Source of the DNA: Legionella sp.
GTDB taxonomy: Bacteria; Pseudomonadota; Gammaproteobacteria; Legionellales; Legionellaceae
Assembly (NCBI GenBank): GCA_031291095.1
Contig: JARLJR010000030.1
Location: forward strand, 1 to 64,000
Reading direction: 5' to 3'
DNA: 64,000 nucleotides
How positions within the stretch are numbered: the first letter of the stretch is position 1; every line of letters starts with the position of its first letter. A program made the position numbers and the translations under genes. Below are positions 35,343-44,880 of this stretch, piece by piece. Below the pieces are notes generated by a model. That model saw nothing but the letters and a program-made list of their open reading frames with translations, was not told the DNA's origin and did not search any database.

Positions 35343-35818
35343 AATTCATAATTCCGTTTTTCTTTATGATCGTTAATGCCGCTGGGCACGCCAGTTGTAT
35401 TGGCATTAACTGCACCTGTACTACTACTGCAAATACGGTGGCCTTTGGTTCTTATAATCCTGTTTCAGGGACTGCTCTGACTGCGACAGGAAATGTTGCT
35501 GTTACCTGCTCGGCCTTGGTTGCTGGTCTTAATGTTTCCTATGTTATCGCCTTAAATGCAGGACAAAATGGCAGTTTTTCTGCGCGAAAAATGGCTATGG
35601 GGAGTTCATTGCTCCAATATAATCTGTATACCAGTTCTACCTATACCTCAGTCTGGGGGGATGGAGCTTCAGGCACCAGTACGGTTAGTGATTCTTATCT
35701 GTTATCCCTGCTTTCGGTGACAAGAAATTATGCCGTGTATGGCAGCATGCCTGTTTCCCAAAATGTGGTGCCCGGAACTAGTTATGCCGATACGATTACC
35801 GTAACAGTAACTTATTAG
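35333..35818 (+). CDS. Second SCPU-domain subunit (probable tip)
   Basis: 161 residues with a signal peptide (LKFIIPFFFMIVNAAGHA), then a spore-coat-U domain (VAFGSYNPVSGTALTATGNV ... DTITVTVTY). It has an extra N-terminal Cys cluster, CIGINCTCTT. The same SCPU FG(S/T)YNPV motif and the identical DTITVTVTY end tie it to the first pilin. The last gene of the operon, after the usher; by analogy to Csu it may be the tip adhesin, although there is no separate adhesin domain. Confidence 0.85.
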   Translation: MSLKFIIPFFFMIVNAAGHASCIGINCTCTTTANTVAFGSYNPVSGTALTATGNVAVTCSALVAGLNVSYVIALNAGQNGSFSARKMAMGSSLLQYNLYTSSTYTSVWGDGASGTSTVSDSYLLSLLSVTRNYAVYGSMPVSQNVVPGTSYADTITVTVTY

Positions 35819-35941
35819 ATATACTATATAGAGAAACTGGTTAGATTTTCCCTGTTTATGCTCTATTTTAGGCATAAAATGTTATTCATTAGGCAACAAA
35901 CTAAGATAGAATACCCCCGTCTTTATGCACGTGAGTTCATT

Positions 35942-36787
35942 ATGAAAGAATCCGATACCTTGCAACGTTTTATTTTTGAGCATGCTAACATCCGCGGCGA
36001 AATTGTATATATTGAGCAAACTTATCAAACCATTATGGCGCAACGTAATTATCCGCCCATGGTTAAAAATTTGTTGGGCGAGGCCATCGTTTCCTGCTTG
36101 CTACTTGCATCCAGTATTAAATTTGAAGGCAGTTTGAATTTACAGTTTCAAGGGGATAAACGTTTATCTTTACTCTTGGTTCAATGTGATCACGAGCTGA
36201 ACATACGGGCTTTTGCTCGCTTTGAAGAGTCTTTGGAAACTGAGGAGTATGCTAAAGCATTTCTTAGTGGACAGATGGTGATGACGATTAATCAAGATAA
36301 TCAAACCAACTCATATCAAAGTATGGTGCCTTTACAGTCCACTTCAATGAGTGAAAATTTAATGAATTATTTTGCTCAATCAGAACAAATCTCTACCCGT
36401 GTTTGGCTTGCGGTGAATGAGAGCGCTGCTGCCGGGATGTTATTGCAGTTAATGCCTGGGCAAGATACGGTGCAACGAGAGCAGTTTTGGGAGTATGCCG
36501 TACAGCTAGGACAAACTGTAAGTGAAGAAGAATTGTTAACCTTAGATAATCAAACCTTACTTTATCGATTATACAATGAAACCGAAGTACGCGTTTTTGA
36601 TAGTCGTCATACCAAATTTCAATGCCGTTGCAGTCTAGATAAAATGCGACAAGTTATTAATATCCTCGGAGAGAAAGAAGCCCAGGAATTATTAGAAGAG
36701 CAGGGCAAAATAGATGTTCGTTGTGATTTTTGTAACAAGGAGTATCTCTTTGATGCGATTGATGTAGCGATGTTATTCCATAAATAG
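35942..36787 (+). CDS. hslO: Redox-regulated chaperone Hsp33
   Basis: A cytoplasmic holdase activated by oxidation; 281 aa. The zinc-binding cysteines are intact as CRC ... CDFC in FQCRCSLDKM and VRCDFCNKEYLF. ATG 35942 (MKESDTLQRFIFEHANIRGE) matches the family N-terminus; the frame is open 28 codons upstream without support. Confidence 0.95.
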   Translation: MKESDTLQRFIFEHANIRGEIVYIEQTYQTIMAQRNYPPMVKNLLGEAIVSCLLLASSIKFEGSLNLQFQGDKRLSLLLVQCDHELNIRAFARFEESLETEEYAKAFLSGQMVMTINQDNQTNSYQSMVPLQSTSMSENLMNYFAQSEQISTRVWLAVNESAAAGMLLQLMPGQDTVQREQFWEYAVQLGQTVSEEELLTLDNQTLLYRLYNETEVRVFDSRHTKFQCRCSLDKMRQVINILGEKEAQELLEEQGKIDVRCDFCNKEYLFDAIDVAMLFHK

Positions 36788-36789
36788 AT

Positions 36790-36816
36790 GTAGCCTGGTG
36801 GTTTGCACCAGGTTAC
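36790..36816. repeat. CTGGTTGC-family palindrome between convergent genes
   Basis: GTAGCCTGGTG (36790-36800) and CACCAGGTTAC (36806-36816) form an 11-bp stem with one G-U pair. The inner core is altered from GGTTGC to GGTGG. It sits 2 bp after the hslO stop and 10 bp from the stop of the convergent gene. Confidence 0.6.
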
Positions 36817-36825
36817 GGTAACTCG

Positions 36826-37323
36826 TTACTGCAACGTTAATTTAATCGAAGACAAAAGAGTACAATCCGTTTGAATTAATTGCACATACTGTCCACGCAT
36901 TGCCTGCAAGATCTGTTGCAAGTTAATAAATTGCTCACTGAGCTCAATATAAAGGTCAGAGGACGGCTTTTCCTCCAATTCACTCACACTTAAATAAGCA
37001 GCCTGCCCCATTTCTGAAAAATAGCTGAGACTGACGTGACGTCGTTTGGCAATTCCAGGAAAGAGGCCACAGAAAAGTAAGCTTTTATCTCCGACATCTC
37101 GCAGATATTGCGTTTTCATCGGGCCCGACTTATGGACCGATTCTAAAAAGTCGAGTGCAACAACTGATTCAATGAGCTTAGTTCCTTGAGAAAAGCGCAT
37201 TAATAAAAACACTAAATAACTTTCGGTGTTCTCATTGAGCACAAGCCGTGTCGTAGCTTGAGCCTCATTAACCAAGGCATGCCATTGGCTAATATCAGTA
37301 GGATGTAAAATTAATGGTTGCAT
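36826..37323 (-). CDS. Conserved-looking hypothetical protein
   Basis: 165 residues with no signal peptide or membrane helix. It is mixed alpha/beta, with LVLNENTESYLVFLLMRFSQ near the N-terminus and ELSEQFINLQQILQAMRGQY near the C-terminus. The region GLFPGIAKRRHVSLSYFSEMGQAAYLS is distinctive and may be a useful search tag. I do not recognise the family. Divergent from typA. Confidence 0.7.
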   Translation of the reverse strand: MQPLILHPTDISQWHALVNEAQATTRLVLNENTESYLVFLLMRFSQGTKLIESVVALDFLESVHKSGPMKTQYLRDVGDKSLLFCGLFPGIAKRRHVSLSYFSEMGQAAYLSVSELEEKPSSDLYIELSEQFINLQQILQAMRGQYVQLIQTDCTLLSSIKLTLQ

Positions 37324-37484
37324 ATAGCCCCCGTTTTTAAGCTCCTCACTAATAGTCTAGCAAAGCTTTACAATTTCTGTTTATTTTAAGTTTTTATTTT
37401 GTATGTGCGTATGACATGGGCCTGCTTATTCTGTTGAATTTAGCTTAATTAACGTGCCGGATAGGTTTTAGTTGTCTATTGATG

Positions 37485-37490
37485 TATAAT
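37485..37490 (+). promoter_or_regulatory. -10 box upstream of typA
   Basis: A perfect TATAAT immediately preceded by GATG lies 48 bp before the typA ATG. The -35 at 17 nt (TAGGTT) is weak. Probable promoter of the typA-nadK-recN run. Confidence 0.45.
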
Positions 37491-37537
37491 GTCGAATCTA
37501 TGAACAAATACATTGTTTTTTCCTTTAAAGGCTATTT

Positions 37538-39361
37538 ATGATTGAACAGATTCGCAATATTGCCATCATTGCACACGTAGACCATGGCAAAACCACCCTC
37601 GTTGATAAGCTTCTGCAACAAACAGGTACACTTAATGAACGAGCTCCTAAAGTAGAGCGCGTTATGGATTCTAATGCTTTGGAAAAAGAACGAGGCATTA
37701 CCATTTTAGCTAAAAACACCTGTGTGTATTGGAGTGATCACCAAATTAATATTGTGGACACCCCAGGACATGCTGACTTCGGTGGTGAAGTTGAGCGAAT
37801 TTTGTCGATGGTAGACAGTGTATTGTTGCTGGTTGATGCGGTAGATGGTCCTATGCCACAAACTCGTTTCGTAACGCAAAAAGCGTTTGCACGTGGATTA
37901 AATCCAATTGTTGTGATCAATAAAATTGACCGCCCAGGCGCACGGCCTGATTGGGTTATGGATCAAGTATTTGATTTATTTGATAATCTTGGCGCAACGG
38001 ATGAGCAGTTAGATTTCCCAGTTGTTTATGCCTCTGCATTAAATGGCTATGCCAAGCTGAATCTTGAAGATGAAGCTACGGACATGAGCGCGTTATTGCA
38101 AACTATTATTGATAAGGTCCAGGCTCCTCAAGTGGATGCTGAAGGTCCATTCCAAATGCAAATCAGTTCTTTGGATTACTCATCTTATGTAGGCACTATT
38201 GGTATTGGCCGTATTACGCGTGGTCAAATCAAAGCAAAATCTCCTGTGAAGGTTATGGACAAAGAGGGCAACATCCGTGCTGGCCGTTTACTGCAACTCT
38301 TAGGTTTTAGAGGTTTGGAGCGTGTTGAGATTGACGAGGCAAGCGCTGGTGATATCGTAGCGATTACAGGTATCGAGGGCTTGAAAATTTCTGATACGGT
38401 TTGCGATCCTGCAATGGTTGAAGGTTTACCTGCACTATCTGTTGACGAGCCAACAATCAGCATGACCTTCCAGGTAAATGATTCGCCTTTTGTCGGTCAA
38501 GACGGTAAATTTGTTACCTCACGTAAAATTCGTGAGCGTTTGGATACTGAATTATTACATAACGTGGCATTACGCGTTGAAGACTGTGAAGATCCGGATA
38601 AATTCCGTGTTTCCGGTCGTGGCGAATTGCATTTATCTATTCTCATTGAAACCATGCGTCGCGAAGGCTATGAGCTTGCAATCTGTAAGCCTGAAGTAAT
38701 TCTGCATGAAGTTGATGGCGAACAACACGAGCCTTATGAGCGTTTAACCGTTGATGTGGAAGAAAACCATCAAGGTGCGATCATGGAAAAGTTGGGTGAG
38801 CGCCGTGGTGAAATGCAAGATATGGTTCCAGATGGGAAAGGGCGAGTACGCTTAGATTACATCATACCAACTCGCGGCCTTATTGGTTTCCATAGCGAAT
38901 TCTTATCTGCTACTTCTGGTACTGGCTTGATGTATCACGTGTATGATCATTATGGTCCTGCATTTAAAGGACGAATTGGTAAACGTGTGAATGGCGTATT
39001 AATCGCCAACTGCCAAGGGGCTGCACGTGCTTTTGCCTTGTTTAACTTACAAGAGCGCGGACGTTTATTTGTCGAACACCAAACACCCTGTTACGAAGGT
39101 ATGGTTGTTGGTATTCATGCCCGTGATAATGATTTGGTAGTGAATGTGACCAAAGAAAAACAATTAACCAACATGCGTGCCTCAGGAACTGATGAAAATA
39201 TTATTCTAACGCCACCAATTAAATTAACTTTGGAACAAGCATTGGAATTTATTGATGAAGATGAATTGGTTGAAGTAACCCCTAACTCAATTCGTATTCG
39301 TAAAAAAGCGTTGAAAGAACATGAGCGCAAAAAAGCATCTAGAGCGAACAGTGACGAATAA
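37538..39361 (+). CDS. typA: Ribosome-associated GTPase TypA/BipA
   Basis: An EF-G-like translational GTPase, 607 aa. G1 [16 protein letters not shown]2 region [11 protein letters not shown]3 [16 protein letters not shown] and G4 [10 protein letters not shown]. The C-terminal BipA-specific domain has the family's [19 protein letters not shown]. It is involved in 50S assembly and stress or low-temperature growth. Confidence 0.97.
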   Translation: MIEQIRNIAIIAHVDHGKTTLVDKLLQQTGTLNERAPKVERVMDSNALEKERGITILAKNTCVYWSDHQINIVDTPGHADFGGEVERILSMVDSVLLLVDAVDGPMPQTRFVTQKAFARGLNPIVVINKIDRPGARPDWVMDQVFDLFDNLGATDEQLDFPVVYASALNGYAKLNLEDEATDMSALLQTIIDKVQAPQVDAEGPFQMQISSLDYSSYVGTIGIGRITRGQIKAKSPVKVMDKEGNIRAGRLLQLLGFRGLERVEIDEASAGDIVAITGIEGLKISDTVCDPAMVEGLPALSVDEPTISMTFQVNDSPFVGQDGKFVTSRKIRERLDTELLHNVALRVEDCEDPDKFRVSGRGELHLSILIETMRREGYELAICKPEVILHEVDGEQHEPYERLTVDVEENHQGAIMEKLGERRGEMQDMVPDGKGRVRLDYIIPTRGLIGFHSEFLSATSGTGLMYHVYDHYGPAFKGRIGKRVNGVLIANCQGAARAFALFNLQERGRLFVEHQTPCYEGMVVGIHARDNDLVVNVTKEKQLTNMRASGTDENIILTPPIKLTLEQALEFIDEDELVEVTPNSIRIRKKALKEHERKKASRANSDE

Positions 39362-40244
39362 AACTAAATTTAAGCGTGTGATTTTATATGCACGCCAACA
39401 TCGTGCAAACCCAGGGGTTAACGACAGCTTAAATCGCTTGGTTGAGTTTTTGGAAAGCCAAAAGGTCAGCGTCTACCAAGACGTTGACACTTTGCTGGGT
39501 TTTGACGTGCAATTACCGGTCTTAACTAAAAATGAGATGGGTGAAAAGAACGATTTGATCATTGTGATTGGGGGGGATGGAAGCCTGATTTCTGCCGCGC
39601 GCATGGCTACGAAAGTAAATACGCCGGTCATCGGGATTAACCGTGGACGCCTAGGCTTTTTGACTGATATTTTACCCAATGATATTGAACAACAACTTAG
39701 TGCGGTATTAGCGGGACAATATAAGGAAGAAAAACGCTTCTTATTGCATACTCGTATCTATGATGAAAATGATACTTATTTTGAAGGGGATGCAGTAAAT
39801 GATGTGGTTTTATCACGAGGTAATGAAACGCATTTAATCGAGTTCTCCGTGTACGTGAATGAGCAGTTGGTCAGTCATTATCGCTCGGATGGCATGATTT
39901 TATCGACTCCGACGGGTTCTACCGCTTATGCTTTATCTGCTGGTGGGCCAATTATGCATCCTGAATTGAATGCAATTGTGCTGGTGCCGATGTTTTCCCA
40001 CAGCCTCAGTTCACGTCCTTTGGTCGTTGATGGTGAATCAAAAATTGAATTACACATTAATGAAAGCAATGAGGCGGATCTGTGTGTGAGTTGTGATGGG
40101 CATCAGTCGCGCATGGTAAAAGCAGGACAGCGAGTTGCGATTCAAAAAGATGCACATCAGTTACGATTGTTGCATCCTCTTGATTATCATTACTATGATA
40201 CATTACGATCCAAGCTTGGTTGGGAATCCACACATCAGGGATAA
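39321..40244 (+). CDS. nadK: NAD kinase
   Basis: Phosphorylates NAD to NADP; up to 307 aa. It has the GGDG motif in [55 protein letters not shown] and the C-terminal [10 protein letters not shown]. The ATG at 39321 lies 41 bp inside typA; an in-frame GTG at 39351, just before the typA stop, is the main alternative. Either start couples it to typA. recN follows after 3 bp. Confidence 0.94.
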   Translation: MSAKKHLERTVTNKTKFKRVILYARQHRANPGVNDSLNRLVEFLESQKVSVYQDVDTLLGFDVQLPVLTKNEMGEKNDLIIVIGGDGSLISAARMATKVNTPVIGINRGRLGFLTDILPNDIEQQLSAVLAGQYKEEKRFLLHTRIYDENDTYFEGDAVNDVVLSRGNETHLIEFSVYVNEQLVSHYRSDGMILSTPTGSTAYALSAGGPIMHPELNAIVLVPMFSHSLSSRPLVVDGESKIELHINESNEADLCVSCDGHQSRMVKAGQRVAIQKDAHQLRLLHPLDYHYYDTLRSKLGWESTHQG

Positions 40245-40247
40245 ATC

Positions 40248-41912
40248 ATGCTTACAACTTTGTGCATTGAACAATTTGCCATCGTGCAACACCTGGAATT
40301 AGATTTCACTCAGGGTATGACTGCCTTTACAGGGGAAACTGGGGCAGGGAAGTCGATTATGATTGATGCCTTATTACTGGCTTTAGGCGAGCGCGCGGAT
40401 GCTTCAGTGATTCGTCCCGGCCAGGATAAATGCGACATCACTGCAGGTTTTTACGTGCATCAAAATTCTGAGCCAGCACAATGGCTTGCTGAGCACGACA
40501 TTCTCTGTGCTGATGGCGAGATTTATTTACGCCGGGTAATCTATGCCGAAGGGCGTTCAAAATCGTACATTAACGGTCAACCTTTTCCCCTGCAAAAAAT
40601 TAAAGAACTCAGCGAAAAACTAGTGCATATTCATGGACAACATCAGACGCAAACCTTGATGCACCATGCCACCCATCGCCAGCAATTAGATCAGTACGCG
40701 AAGAATCATAGCGTGTTTGATGAAGTAGCTCGACTTTACAAGCAGTGTCAAAAGGTCCAACAAGAAATTGATACCTTACAAAGTTTAGAGCAACAAGCCG
40801 ATCGCATTCAATTATTAAAATTTCAAATTGAAGAGCTTTCCGCATTAAATCTGCAAGAGAATGAAACTGAGGCCTTGTATCAAGAGCATCAACTGCTGCA
40901 TCATGCGAAAGAATACCTGGAACACAGCCAACACATCCATGGTTTATTAAATGCTGAAGATGAGCCTAATGTGTGTACGAACTTAAATCATATTTTGCAA
41001 TTGCTTAGTCAACTACCCCAAGAGCAAGCACAAATTAAAAACACCTATGAATTAATTAACGGTGCTTTAATCCAATGCGAAGAAGCCATTGGCGAAATGC
41101 AGCAATTTGCCGAGCGCGTGCATCTTGATCCAGAGCGTTTGCATCAAATAGAAAGCCGCATGAGTAGCATCCATCAATTGGCGCGAAAATATCATGTTGA
41201 TAGTAGCCAGCTAGTAGCACATGCACAACGGTTACAAAAAGAATTAACGCGGTTACAAGACAGTGAAGGTAAATTAGCAGAGCTGCAACGGCAACATCGT
41301 GAACTGGGGGCGGCCTATGAGCGAGCAGCACACAATTTAAGACTTGCCAGACAAGAGCATGCGCCCAAATTAGCCCAGGAAATTACCATCAGCATTCAAC
41401 AGTTAGGGATGCCGAAGGGTTGGGTTGAAATTGACATAACCCCATTAGACAAAATGTATGCCCATGGTATGGATAAAGTCGAATATAAAGTATGTACCAA
41501 TCCTGGTATGCAACCTGATGCACTTAATAAAATTGCTTCAGGTGGAGAGCTCTCACGAATCGGCTTAGCCATCCAAATGATCACAGCCCAACAGGGGTCC
41601 ACACCGACTTTATTATTTGACGAAGTGGACGTGGGCATTGGCGGTGTTACGGCGGCCTTAGTTGGACAAATGCTGCGTAAATTAGGCGAACGTTTACAGG
41701 TATTTTGCGTTACTCATCAACCCCAGGTTGCCGCTTCGGCTCACAACCATTTTATGGTGGAAAAGAGTAGTGATAATACCCAAACATTCACCCGTATTTC
41801 GTTATTACAACAAGCGGAAAAAATAGATGAAATCGCCCGCATGCTCGGCGGCTTAACAATAACAGAACAAACACGCTCGCATGCACGAGAATTATTGCAG
41901 CAGAGTGCGTAA
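40248..41912 (+). CDS. recN: DNA repair protein RecN
   Basis: An SMC-like ATPase acting at double-strand breaks, 554 aa. Walker A GETGAGKSIMIDALLLALG (about 27-45), central coiled coil (about 160-370), ABC signature ASGGELSRIGLAIQ and Walker B LLFDEVDVGIGG. The nadK-recN neighbourhood is common in gammaproteobacteria. Confidence 0.96.
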   Translation: MLTTLCIEQFAIVQHLELDFTQGMTAFTGETGAGKSIMIDALLLALGERADASVIRPGQDKCDITAGFYVHQNSEPAQWLAEHDILCADGEIYLRRVIYAEGRSKSYINGQPFPLQKIKELSEKLVHIHGQHQTQTLMHHATHRQQLDQYAKNHSVFDEVARLYKQCQKVQQEIDTLQSLEQQADRIQLLKFQIEELSALNLQENETEALYQEHQLLHHAKEYLEHSQHIHGLLNAEDEPNVCTNLNHILQLLSQLPQEQAQIKNTYELINGALIQCEEAIGEMQQFAERVHLDPERLHQIESRMSSIHQLARKYHVDSSQLVAHAQRLQKELTRLQDSEGKLAELQRQHRELGAAYERAAHNLRLARQEHAPKLAQEITISIQQLGMPKGWVEIDITPLDKMYAHGMDKVEYKVCTNPGMQPDALNKIASGGELSRIGLAIQMITAQQGSTPTLLFDEVDVGIGGVTAALVGQMLRKLGERLQVFCVTHQPQVAASAHNHFMVEKSSDNTQTFTRISLLQQAEKIDEIARMLGGLTITEQTRSHARELLQQSA

Positions 41913-41984
41913 GTAAGTTGAGGTAAGTAGTTATTGACAAAAAATGTCAACAGATTACGATCCGGCAAAAAAAGGAACTCAGGA

Positions 41985-43400
41985 ATGCAACTAATACCAA
42001 TCATTCTTTGTGGAGGAGCGGGTTCACGTCTTTGGCCAGTTTCTCGTGAATTACATCCTAAGCCCTTTATGCGTCTTGCAGATGGGCAAAGTTTATTTCA
42101 AAAAGCCTTTATTCGCGGAGCTTCTTTACCTGATGTAGGTGAAGTAATGATCGTTACGAATAAAGAGTTTTTATTTAAAATGATTGAAGAAAGCTCCGAG
42201 GTCAATGCGAATCATATTGAAACCTCCTATATTATGGAGCCTTTCGGACGTAATACGGCAGCAGCTATTGCATCGGCAGTACTGAACACCATTAATTTGC
42301 ATGGTGAACAGGCGATGATGCTTGTTTTAGCAGCGGATCATTTAATTTTGAATCAAGATGCGTTCCAAGCAGCAGTGAATGATGCTTTGGAGTTAGCCGG
42401 TAATGATAAGCTCGTCACTTTTGGTATTTCACCTACCGAGCCTAAAACGGAATATGGATACATTGAGGCGGAAGCTAATCAAGTATTACGTTTCGTAGAA
42501 AAACCAGCATTAGACAAAGCCCAGGAATATTTAATTTCCGGACGTTTCCTATGGAACTCTGGGATGTTTCTATTCTCAGCGGGCGCTATGTTGCACGCTC
42601 TGGAAGAGCATTGCCCAGAAATTTTGCATGCAGTGCGTACTTGCTTTGCTCAGTCACACTTGGTGCCGCATCAAAATGTTGTTGGTTTAGAGTTAGACGA
42701 AGAAACCTTTGCGCAAGTTCCAGATAATTCCATTGATTATGCGGTCATGGAGAAAGCTGAGAATATTGCAGTGATACCCTGCCAGATTGGTTGGAGCGAT
42801 GTAGGCTCGTGGACATCCATTGATGAGCTGATTGAGCCTGATGCACAAGGCAACCGTCTTGAAGGAGATGTGTTATTGCATGATGTGTCCAACTGCAACA
42901 TAAGAAGTAATAATCGCTTAGTTGGGGCTGTAGGGCTTGAGAATTTATTGATTGTGGATACCCCTGATGCGCTGCTGGTTGCCGACAAATCACGTGCGCA
43001 GGATGTAAAACATATTTATACCCAATTAAAAGCACGTGGCCATGAAGCCTATAAATTACATCGTACAGTCTATCGCCCCTGGGGTACTTATACCATACTT
43101 GAACAAAGCGAACGCTTTAAAATAAAACGTATTGAAGTAAAACCCGGAGCAAGCTTAAGCCTGCAGATGCATCATCATCGCAGTGAGCATTGGATTGTGG
43201 TTAGCGGTATGGCTAAAGTAGTTAACGGTGAAGAAGAATTTTTTGTTCGCGTTAATGAGTCTACCTATATCCCCGCGGGCTGCAAACACCGTTTGGAAAA
43301 TCCAGGAGTCCTTGATCTGGTGATGATTGAGGTGCAAAGCGGTGATTATCTGGGTGAGGATGATATTGTACGTTTTCAAGATAACTATGGAAGGGGTTAA
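41985..43400 (+). CDS. manC: Mannose-1-phosphate guanylyltransferase / mannose-6-phosphate isomerase
   Basis: A bifunctional type II PMI-GMP, 471 aa, making GDP-mannose. Pyrophosphorylase signature [15 protein letters not shown] and [10 protein letters not shown] in the N-terminal two-thirds. The C-terminal cupin isomerase domain starts about residue 360 ([20 protein letters not shown], with [10 protein letters not shown]). ATG 41985 with AGGA upstream is preferred over the longer frame. Followed after 5 bp by manB. Confidence 0.95.
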   Translation: MQLIPIILCGGAGSRLWPVSRELHPKPFMRLADGQSLFQKAFIRGASLPDVGEVMIVTNKEFLFKMIEESSEVNANHIETSYIMEPFGRNTAAAIASAVLNTINLHGEQAMMLVLAADHLILNQDAFQAAVNDALELAGNDKLVTFGISPTEPKTEYGYIEAEANQVLRFVEKPALDKAQEYLISGRFLWNSGMFLFSAGAMLHALEEHCPEILHAVRTCFAQSHLVPHQNVVGLELDEETFAQVPDNSIDYAVMEKAENIAVIPCQIGWSDVGSWTSIDELIEPDAQGNRLEGDVLLHDVSNCNIRSNNRLVGAVGLENLLIVDTPDALLVADKSRAQDVKHIYTQLKARGHEAYKLHRTVYRPWGTYTILEQSERFKIKRIEVKPGASLSLQMHHHRSEHWIVVSGMAKVVNGEEEFFVRVNESTYIPAGCKHRLENPGVLDLVMIEVQSGDYLGEDDIVRFQDNYGRG

Positions 43401-43405
43401 TTTCC

Positions 43406-44767
43406 ATGAAACTCGCATGTTTTAAGTCTTATGACATTCGCGGTAAGCTCGGTATTGAATTAAACGAAGAGCTCGCCTACCGTATTGGTTTTGCATACAC
43501 GCAATTTTTAAACGCAAATTCCGTGGTGGTGGGAAGTGATGTACGCCATAGTAGCGAACCATTAAAACAGGCCTTAGCGCGCGGCATCATGGATGCTGGG
43601 GCGGATGTTATTGATATCGGCATGTCCGGTACGGAAGAGGTTTATTTTGCTACCTTCCATTTAAGTGTTGATGGCGGAATCGAAGTTACTGCCAGTCATA
43701 ATCCAATTGATTACAACGGTATGAAATTAGTTCGTAAAGGTGCCGCTCCAATTAGTGGCGATAGCGGCTTAAAGACCATTGAAGAGCTTGTGATAAAAAA
43801 CGAATTTCAACCTGCTACGCAAAAAGGACAATATAAGCAAGTAAACATTCTAGATGCTTATGTCGATCATTTGCTAGGCTACGTTAATCCCCAGCAATTA
43901 AAACCATTAAAATTAGTTGTTGATGCGGGTAATGGTGCTGCAGGGCATGTAATTGATGCTATCGAAGCGCGTTTTACAGCAGCAAATATTCCCATTAGTT
44001 TTATTAAGATTCATCATGAAGCGGATGGTGATTTTCCTAATGGCATTCCAAACCCCTTATTAATGGAAAACCGCCAAGCAACCGCGGCAGCGGTAAAGGC
44101 GCATCAGGCCGATATGGGTATTGCTTGGGATGGGGATTTTGATCGCTGTTTCTTATTTGATGAACAGGGTGATTTTACTGAAGGATACTATCTGGTTGGC
44201 TTATTAGCCGAGGCCTTCCTCAAGAAAAATCCTGGTGGAAAAGTCATTCATGACCCACGCCTTACTTGGAACACTATTGATATTGCCCAACGTGCCAATG
44301 GTCAGGCAATTCAATGCAAAACCGGACATGCCTTTATCAAAGAGCGTATGCGCAGTGAAAATGCGATATATGGTGGTGAAATGAGTGGGCATCATTACTT
44401 CCGTAATTTTGCTTACTGTGACAGTGGAATGATTCCTTGGTTGTTAGTGATTGAATTAGTGAGTCAAACTGGCAAATCATTAAAAAACCTTATTGATGAG
44501 TGTGTTCGTGCATTTCCTTGTAGCGGGGAAATCAACTATGAAGTTGCTGATGCAAAGTCAGTGATGGAGCGTGTAGAAGCTCATTTTTCTGCATTGCAGC
44601 CTAAAATAGACCGGACTGATGGTATTAGTCTTGAGTTTGAACAAATGCGGCTAAACTTGCGTGCCTCCAATACGGAGCCACTATTACGGTTGAATGTTGA
44701 ATCACGTGGGAATTTACCTTTGGTAAAGGAAATCGTAGGAATAGTTGAGATGCTTATCTTGAAATAA
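43406..44767 (+). CDS. manB: Phosphomannomutase
   Basis: Interconverts mannose-6-P and mannose-1-P; 453 aa. Phosphoserine loop [13 protein letters not shown], metal loop [13 protein letters not shown], sugar loop [13 protein letters not shown] and phosphate loop [13 protein letters not shown]. With manC it forms a two-gene unit for GDP-mannose. It ends at a strong hairpin. Confidence 0.95.
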   Translation: MKLACFKSYDIRGKLGIELNEELAYRIGFAYTQFLNANSVVVGSDVRHSSEPLKQALARGIMDAGADVIDIGMSGTEEVYFATFHLSVDGGIEVTASHNPIDYNGMKLVRKGAAPISGDSGLKTIEELVIKNEFQPATQKGQYKQVNILDAYVDHLLGYVNPQQLKPLKLVVDAGNGAAGHVIDAIEARFTAANIPISFIKIHHEADGDFPNGIPNPLLMENRQATAAAVKAHQADMGIAWDGDFDRCFLFDEQGDFTEGYYLVGLLAEAFLKKNPGGKVIHDPRLTWNTIDIAQRANGQAIQCKTGHAFIKERMRSENAIYGGEMSGHHYFRNFAYCDSGMIPWLLVIELVSQTGKSLKNLIDECVRAFPCSGEINYEVADAKSVMERVEAHFSALQPKIDRTDGISLEFEQMRLNLRASNTEPLLRLNVESRGNLPLVKEIVGIVEMLILK

Positions 44768-44815
44768 ATATAGGCGAAATTTCGCAGAGATAGATATTTG
44801 TGAAGAAATTAGAGG

Positions 44816-44845
44816 CCCTATAGATTTCAATTAAAATCTATAGGG
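44816..44845. terminator. Bidirectional hairpin between manB and the sulfatase-like gene
   Basis: CCCTATAGATTT (44816-44827) pairs perfectly with AAATCTATAGGG (44834-44845), 12 bp with a 6-nt loop. It lies in the gap where two transcripts converge. T-tracts are short on either side. Confidence 0.65.
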
Positions 44846-44880
44846 TTGTGAGCTAAATTACATCGGTACTAAAAAAGCAG

